Assembly (NCBI GenBank): GCA_025059195.1
Contig: JANXDU010000031.1
Span: forward strand, 1-64,000
Source: Candidatus Bathyarchaeota archaeon
GTDB lineage: Archaea; Thermoproteota; Bathyarchaeia; Bathyarchaeales; Bathycorpusculaceae
Reading direction: 5' to 3'
Length of the DNA stretch: 64,000 nucleotides
Below are positions 60,980 through 64,000 of this stretch, in pieces. A program made the translations under genes and the position numbers. Position 1 is the first letter of the stretch. Every line of letters starts with the position of its first letter. Below the pieces are notes generated by a model that saw only the letters and a program-made list of their open reading frames with translations, was not told the origin of the DNA and made no database searches.

Positions 60980-61903
60980 ATGTTGAGGTTGTTAAGAATG
61001 AGATATCCAGTAGTATTACTGACAGTAATCTCTTTGATGTTTATGCTTACCCTAACGTTGCCCATAACACACGGCTCGGAAGAAAACATAAAGGCTGAAA
61101 TAATCTTCGATAACGTTTTTGGGCTCTACGGTTTCGAGTTGAAAGTGGCGTACGACCCTAACACCTTGGACTTAGTTGCTGTCACTCCACAACTTCCATG
61201 GACCTTTTATCACATAGTCAAAAATGAGTTAGACGAACAAAAAGGAGTTTACCGTCTCGTTGCCGTTGCATTGCCACCAAGTTCACCATACAGCGGAACA
61301 ACCAAAGTAGCTGAATTGGTCTTCCTGCCTTTCGCCGGTGCTGCCGACATCCACATTGCCGAAGCAAAACTTGTAGATAAAAATGGAAACAGCATACCCT
61401 TCAAAGTGGACGGCCTTATCCTTCGGGGTATCCCCGTCCATGATGTAGCTGCTAAAAAAGTTTTAGCCTGTCCAAGAAGCGCTTATCAAGGCGACCCGAT
61501 AACCGTTAGTGTTGAGGTAGAAAATCAAGGAGATTTTGAGGAAACATTTGATGTGGCCGTTTACGCCGATCAAGATGGAAGTGTCATAGGCGATGAAATC
61601 GTTGTTGGGGAAAAAACTGTTAGTATGCTACCTAAATCGACTATGTGGTTAACCTTCATTTGGGACACCACATGGGCACCATACGGTGGGTATTACATCA
61701 GCGTGAAACTCAGCATTGTTTCAGGAGAAAATGACGTGTCAGATAACTTCCTTGATAAAGCAGACTATGTAGGCGGAATATACCCCAGACCCCACGTTAG
61801 ACGAAATGCAGAGATTTTAGCTCAAGTCTTTTTGACGAGCATTTTGGGTTTAGCAATCTTTGCCGGAGCGTTCTGTGTGAAGAACTACTGGTTTAGCTGC
61901 TAA
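60980..61903 (+). CDS. small membrane-anchored cohesin-like protein in the ABC gene set
   Basis: In this 307-aa protein a signal helix (9-31, VVLLTVISLMFMLTLTLP) is followed by a cohesin-like domain (35-150: GLYGFELKVAYDPNTLDLV, KGVYRLVAVALPPSSPYSG, GNSIPFKVDG). A CARDB-like domain covers 152-265 (YQGDPITVSVEVENQGDFEETF, DNFLDKADYV). A C-terminal helix comes last (280-300, ILAQVFLTSILGLAIFAGAF). It lies between permease and ATPase genes on the same strand. A cohesin held in the membrane here is well placed to dock the dockerin-tailed binding protein (inference). ATG 60998 is an alternative start. Confidence 0.75.
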   Translation: MLRLLRMRYPVVLLTVISLMFMLTLTLPITHGSEENIKAEIIFDNVFGLYGFELKVAYDPNTLDLVAVTPQLPWTFYHIVKNELDEQKGVYRLVAVALPPSSPYSGTTKVAELVFLPFAGAADIHIAEAKLVDKNGNSIPFKVDGLILRGIPVHDVAAKKVLACPRSAYQGDPITVSVEVENQGDFEETFDVAVYADQDGSVIGDEIVVGEKTVSMLPKSTMWLTFIWDTTWAPYGGYYISVKLSIVSGENDVSDNFLDKADYVGGIYPRPHVRRNAEILAQVFLTSILGLAIFAGAFCVKNYWFSC

Positions 61904-61959
61904 AACATACTCCCTCATTTTTAAAAGTCCCGTGAAATCGTGGGAAAGACTCATACGAA

Positions 61960-61970
61960 AACTTAAATAA
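61960..61970 (+). promoter_or_regulatory. TATA-like promoter of the ATPase genes
   Basis: AACTTAAATAA lies about 49-59 nt before ATG 62019, and GGTGA lies about 6 nt before that ATG. The core matches the two other promoters in this cluster. Confidence 0.45.
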
Positions 61971-62018
61971 TTGACTCTAAGAATACATTTTGGCTCAGTG
62001 TGCTAAAACGGTGACGAA

Positions 62019-62990
62019 ATGCCAACTTTGCTTGATGTTAAAAACCTTAAGACCTACTATACTACTCTTAGAGGATACGTGAAAGCCGTTGACGGTGTAA
62101 GCTTTGCCATAGAAAAAGGCGAAGCTATGGGGTTAGTGGGTGAATCAGGTTGTGGCAAAACGACAGTAATCCTCTCAATTTTGAAAATTCTGCCGCCTGA
62201 GGGAAGAATATTAGACGGAAACGTCTTTTTCAAGGGCGTTGACCTTGTTAAGCTTTCAGAAAAGGAGATGCGCGATAAAATAAGGTGGAAAGGAATATCC
62301 CTAGTATTTCAAGGCGCAATGAACGCCCTAAACCCCGTCTACAAGGTTGGAGATCAGATTGCTGAAGCTATTCGCACACATGAACCTAACGTGTCTAAAA
62401 AGGAAGCCTTAGAAAGGGGACGAAAGCTATTTGAATTAGTGGGCTTAGATCCTGATAGAATTAATAGTTATCCTCACGAGTTTAGCGGTGGAATGAAACA
62501 GCGTGCTGTAATAGCCATGGCTTTAGCCTGCAACCCTGACCTTTTGATAGCAGATGAACCCGCCACAGCCTTGGACGTGATTATTCAAGCACAAGTTTTG
62601 CAGCTTATCAAGCAGCTTAGAAAGACTCTCCATCTGTCTATGATTCTTATAACCCACGATCTATCAATCGTTGCCGAGTCATGTGATAAATTAGCCGTCA
62701 TGTATGCCGGTAAAATTGTCGAATATGGAGATCTCGCCACCATATTTAAAGAGCCTCTTCACCCCTATACCCAAGCCTTGATTAAGGCTTTTCCAGATGT
62801 CCGCGCTGAAAGAAGCCCGCTGGTTTCAATACCTGGTTCTCCACCTGACTTGTTGTTCCCCCCAAGCGGGTGCCGCTTCAATCCCAGATGCCCCTATTCC
62901 ATGGATATTTGTTCAAAGAAAGAGCCAGTCCCAATAGAGGTCAAAAGCAAGATGCATCAAGTAGCGTGTCATCTAATTGGAAAACGGTAG
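62019..62990 (+). CDS. ABC transporter ATPase, DppD/OppD type
   Basis: The 323-aa protein carries Walker A GESGCGKTT, Q-loop VFQGAMNALNPVY, signature FSGGMKQR, Walker B LLIADEPATALD and the switch His in LITHDLS. The C-terminal oligopeptide extension has the Cys motif CRFNPRCPYSMDIC typical of the OppD/DppD group and linked to Fe-S binding in some members. It powers the importer together with the next gene. It lies 115 nt after the cohesin-like anchor gene. Confidence 0.95.
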   Translation: MPTLLDVKNLKTYYTTLRGYVKAVDGVSFAIEKGEAMGLVGESGCGKTTVILSILKILPPEGRILDGNVFFKGVDLVKLSEKEMRDKIRWKGISLVFQGAMNALNPVYKVGDQIAEAIRTHEPNVSKKEALERGRKLFELVGLDPDRINSYPHEFSGGMKQRAVIAMALACNPDLLIADEPATALDVIIQAQVLQLIKQLRKTLHLSMILITHDLSIVAESCDKLAVMYAGKIVEYGDLATIFKEPLHPYTQALIKAFPDVRAERSPLVSIPGSPPDLLFPPSGCRFNPRCPYSMDICSKKEPVPIEVKSKMHQVACHLIGKR

Positions 62991-62998
62991 GGGATACG

Positions 62999-63988
62999 AT
63001 GACAGAAACCATTTTAAAAGTTGAAAAACTGAAAAAATGGTTCCCCATAACTCGTGGATTGCTGAGAAGCCTGTTTTCGAGACGTGAACTATATGTTCGA
63101 GCGGTCGATGAAATAGACTTTGAAATTAAGGAACGTGAAATCTTTGGACTTGTAGGGGAAAGCGGCAGCGGAAAAACAACCACTGGAAGAATGCTTGTCC
63201 GACTCATTGAGCCTACATCTGGAAAAATTCTTTACCGTGGAAAGGATATAGTGTCTATGTCTGATGAAGAGTTTAAACCTTTAAGAAAAAAACTACAAAT
63301 GATCTTCCAAGATCCCTATGAATCTCTTAACCCAAAAATGACTGTTTTTGATATCCTAGCTGAACCTTTAAGGGTGCAAAATGTTGCGCATGGAGATGAG
63401 ATCTACGAAAGGGTTTGCAAAATTTTAGAGGATGTTGAGTTGACGCCGCCCCAAGAGTTTCTACAGCGTTATCCCCACGAATTAAGCGGAGGGCAAAGGC
63501 AACGTGTGGCCACTGGAAGAGCGCTTATCCTCAACCCAGAGTTTATAGTTGCCGACGAACCTGTATCCATGCTTGACGTTTCAATAAGAGCGGAAGTACT
63601 AAACCTAATGTTGCAGTTAAGTGAAACCCATGGAATAGCCTTCTTGTATATCACGCATGACTTGGCTTTAGCGCGCCATTTATGCGATACAATTGCTGTT
63701 ATGTACCTTGGAAAGATAATGGAATTGGCATCTGCAGATAGCCTTATAAAAGAACCGTTACATCCGTACACAAAGGCGTTACTTGCCGCTGTCCCAGTGC
63801 CTGACCCGACTTCTAAGCGGGCAGAAGTTACGATAAAGGGAGAAATTCCAAGTCCGGTTAACCCGCCATCTGGCTGCAGGTTTCACACGAGATGTCCACA
63901 GTTCATTGGAGAAATCTGTAAAAAGGAGACACCTTCATTAGTAGAGATTGGTTCTCACCATTACGTTGCTTGTCACTTGTACCGTTAA
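62999..63988 (+). CDS. ABC transporter ATPase, DppF/OppF type
   Basis: The 329-aa protein has Walker A GESGSGKTT, Q-loop IFQDPYESLNPKM, signature LSGGQRQRVA, Walker B FIVADEPVSMLD and the switch His in YITHDL. The Cys-containing C-terminal motif reads CRFHTRCPQFIGEIC. It pairs with the previous ATPase. I use ATG 62999, which is 8 nt after the dppD stop and has GGGGAT upstream; the open frame to 62870 lies inside dppD. The operon ends 12 nt before the window edge. Confidence 0.95.
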   Translation: MTETILKVEKLKKWFPITRGLLRSLFSRRELYVRAVDEIDFEIKEREIFGLVGESGSGKTTTGRMLVRLIEPTSGKILYRGKDIVSMSDEEFKPLRKKLQMIFQDPYESLNPKMTVFDILAEPLRVQNVAHGDEIYERVCKILEDVELTPPQEFLQRYPHELSGGQRQRVATGRALILNPEFIVADEPVSMLDVSIRAEVLNLMLQLSETHGIAFLYITHDLALARHLCDTIAVMYLGKIMELASADSLIKEPLHPYTKALLAAVPVPDPTSKRAEVTIKGEIPSPVNPPSGCRFHTRCPQFIGEICKKETPSLVEIGSHHYVACHLYR

Positions 63989-64000
63989 TAAGTTAACTGC

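Noticed and set aside
46337-63988. Possibility that the surface cluster is an integrated mobile element
   Set aside because: No integrase, transposase, tRNA-end duplication or inverted repeats were seen at its borders, and base composition does not differ obviously by eye.

Overview
The window comes from an archaeon. It carries glycerol-1-phosphate dehydrogenase (archaeal lipid backbone), a proteasome beta subunit, the KH/beta-CASP ribonuclease aCPSF1, Lsm plus ribosomal protein eL37, Mre11/Rad50, an archaeal tRNA-splicing endonuclease and archaeal uS10. Promoters look like BRE/TATA boxes 25-35 nt before starts, and TTG starts are frequent. SepF suggests FtsZ-type division. The probable eL22, the Mrp-type HypB and the overall gene mix point to a TACK-type lineage; Bathyarchaeia is my best guess, but this is inference and no marker tree was run.

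Layout. 1-185 is the leader-proximal end of a CRISPR array read on the minus strand, with a TATA-like box in its leader and no cas genes in the window. 359-27862 is mostly housekeeping: MATE exporter, HypA plus a HypB-like ATPase, tRNA-Gly(GCC), rRNA/tRNA modification and ribosome assembly proteins (m5C methyltransferase, NIP7-like, MCT1-like), hisS-endA-mtnA, a PRTase-type regulator, HtrA, free-Met-sulfoxide reductase, FKBP isomerase, G1P dehydrogenase, psmB-aCPSF1, SepF, Lsm-eL37, uS10, an AN1/M50 protease and mre11-rad50. 28192-32966 is a tight korDABC-sucCD operon converting 2-oxoglutarate to succinate with reduced ferredoxin and ATP. 32990-40109 is an accessory organic-acid-type cluster (Ldh2-type dehydrogenase, FMN/Fe-S/FAD ene-reductase, maleate-isomerase-like protein, metallo-beta-lactamase-fold hydrolase, cupin, Nramp-like transporter). 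40265-46229 returns to housekeeping (probable eL22, Nif3, MFS, nitroreductase, DNA ligase) with a decayed creatininase gene.

46337-63988 is the most unusual part: a surface cluster of about 17 kb. It encodes five secreted or membrane-anchored proteins with cohesin-like domains, three proteins ending in dockerin-like modules, and a complete family-5 (Opp/Dpp-type) ABC importer. The substrate-binding protein itself ends in a dockerin-like module and has no visible lipobox or C-terminal membrane helix. A small cohesin-like protein with a C-terminal membrane helix lies between the permease and ATPase genes. One permease carries a large extracytoplasmic insertion. The simplest reading is an archaeal cohesin/dockerin scaffold that tethers the importer's binding protein and other factors to the cell surface.

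Decayed genes are also visible: a partial second copy of the EamA transporter 3' end (27889-28060) and the creatininase remnant (44191-44400). All functional calls rest on reading motifs; no database search was available.
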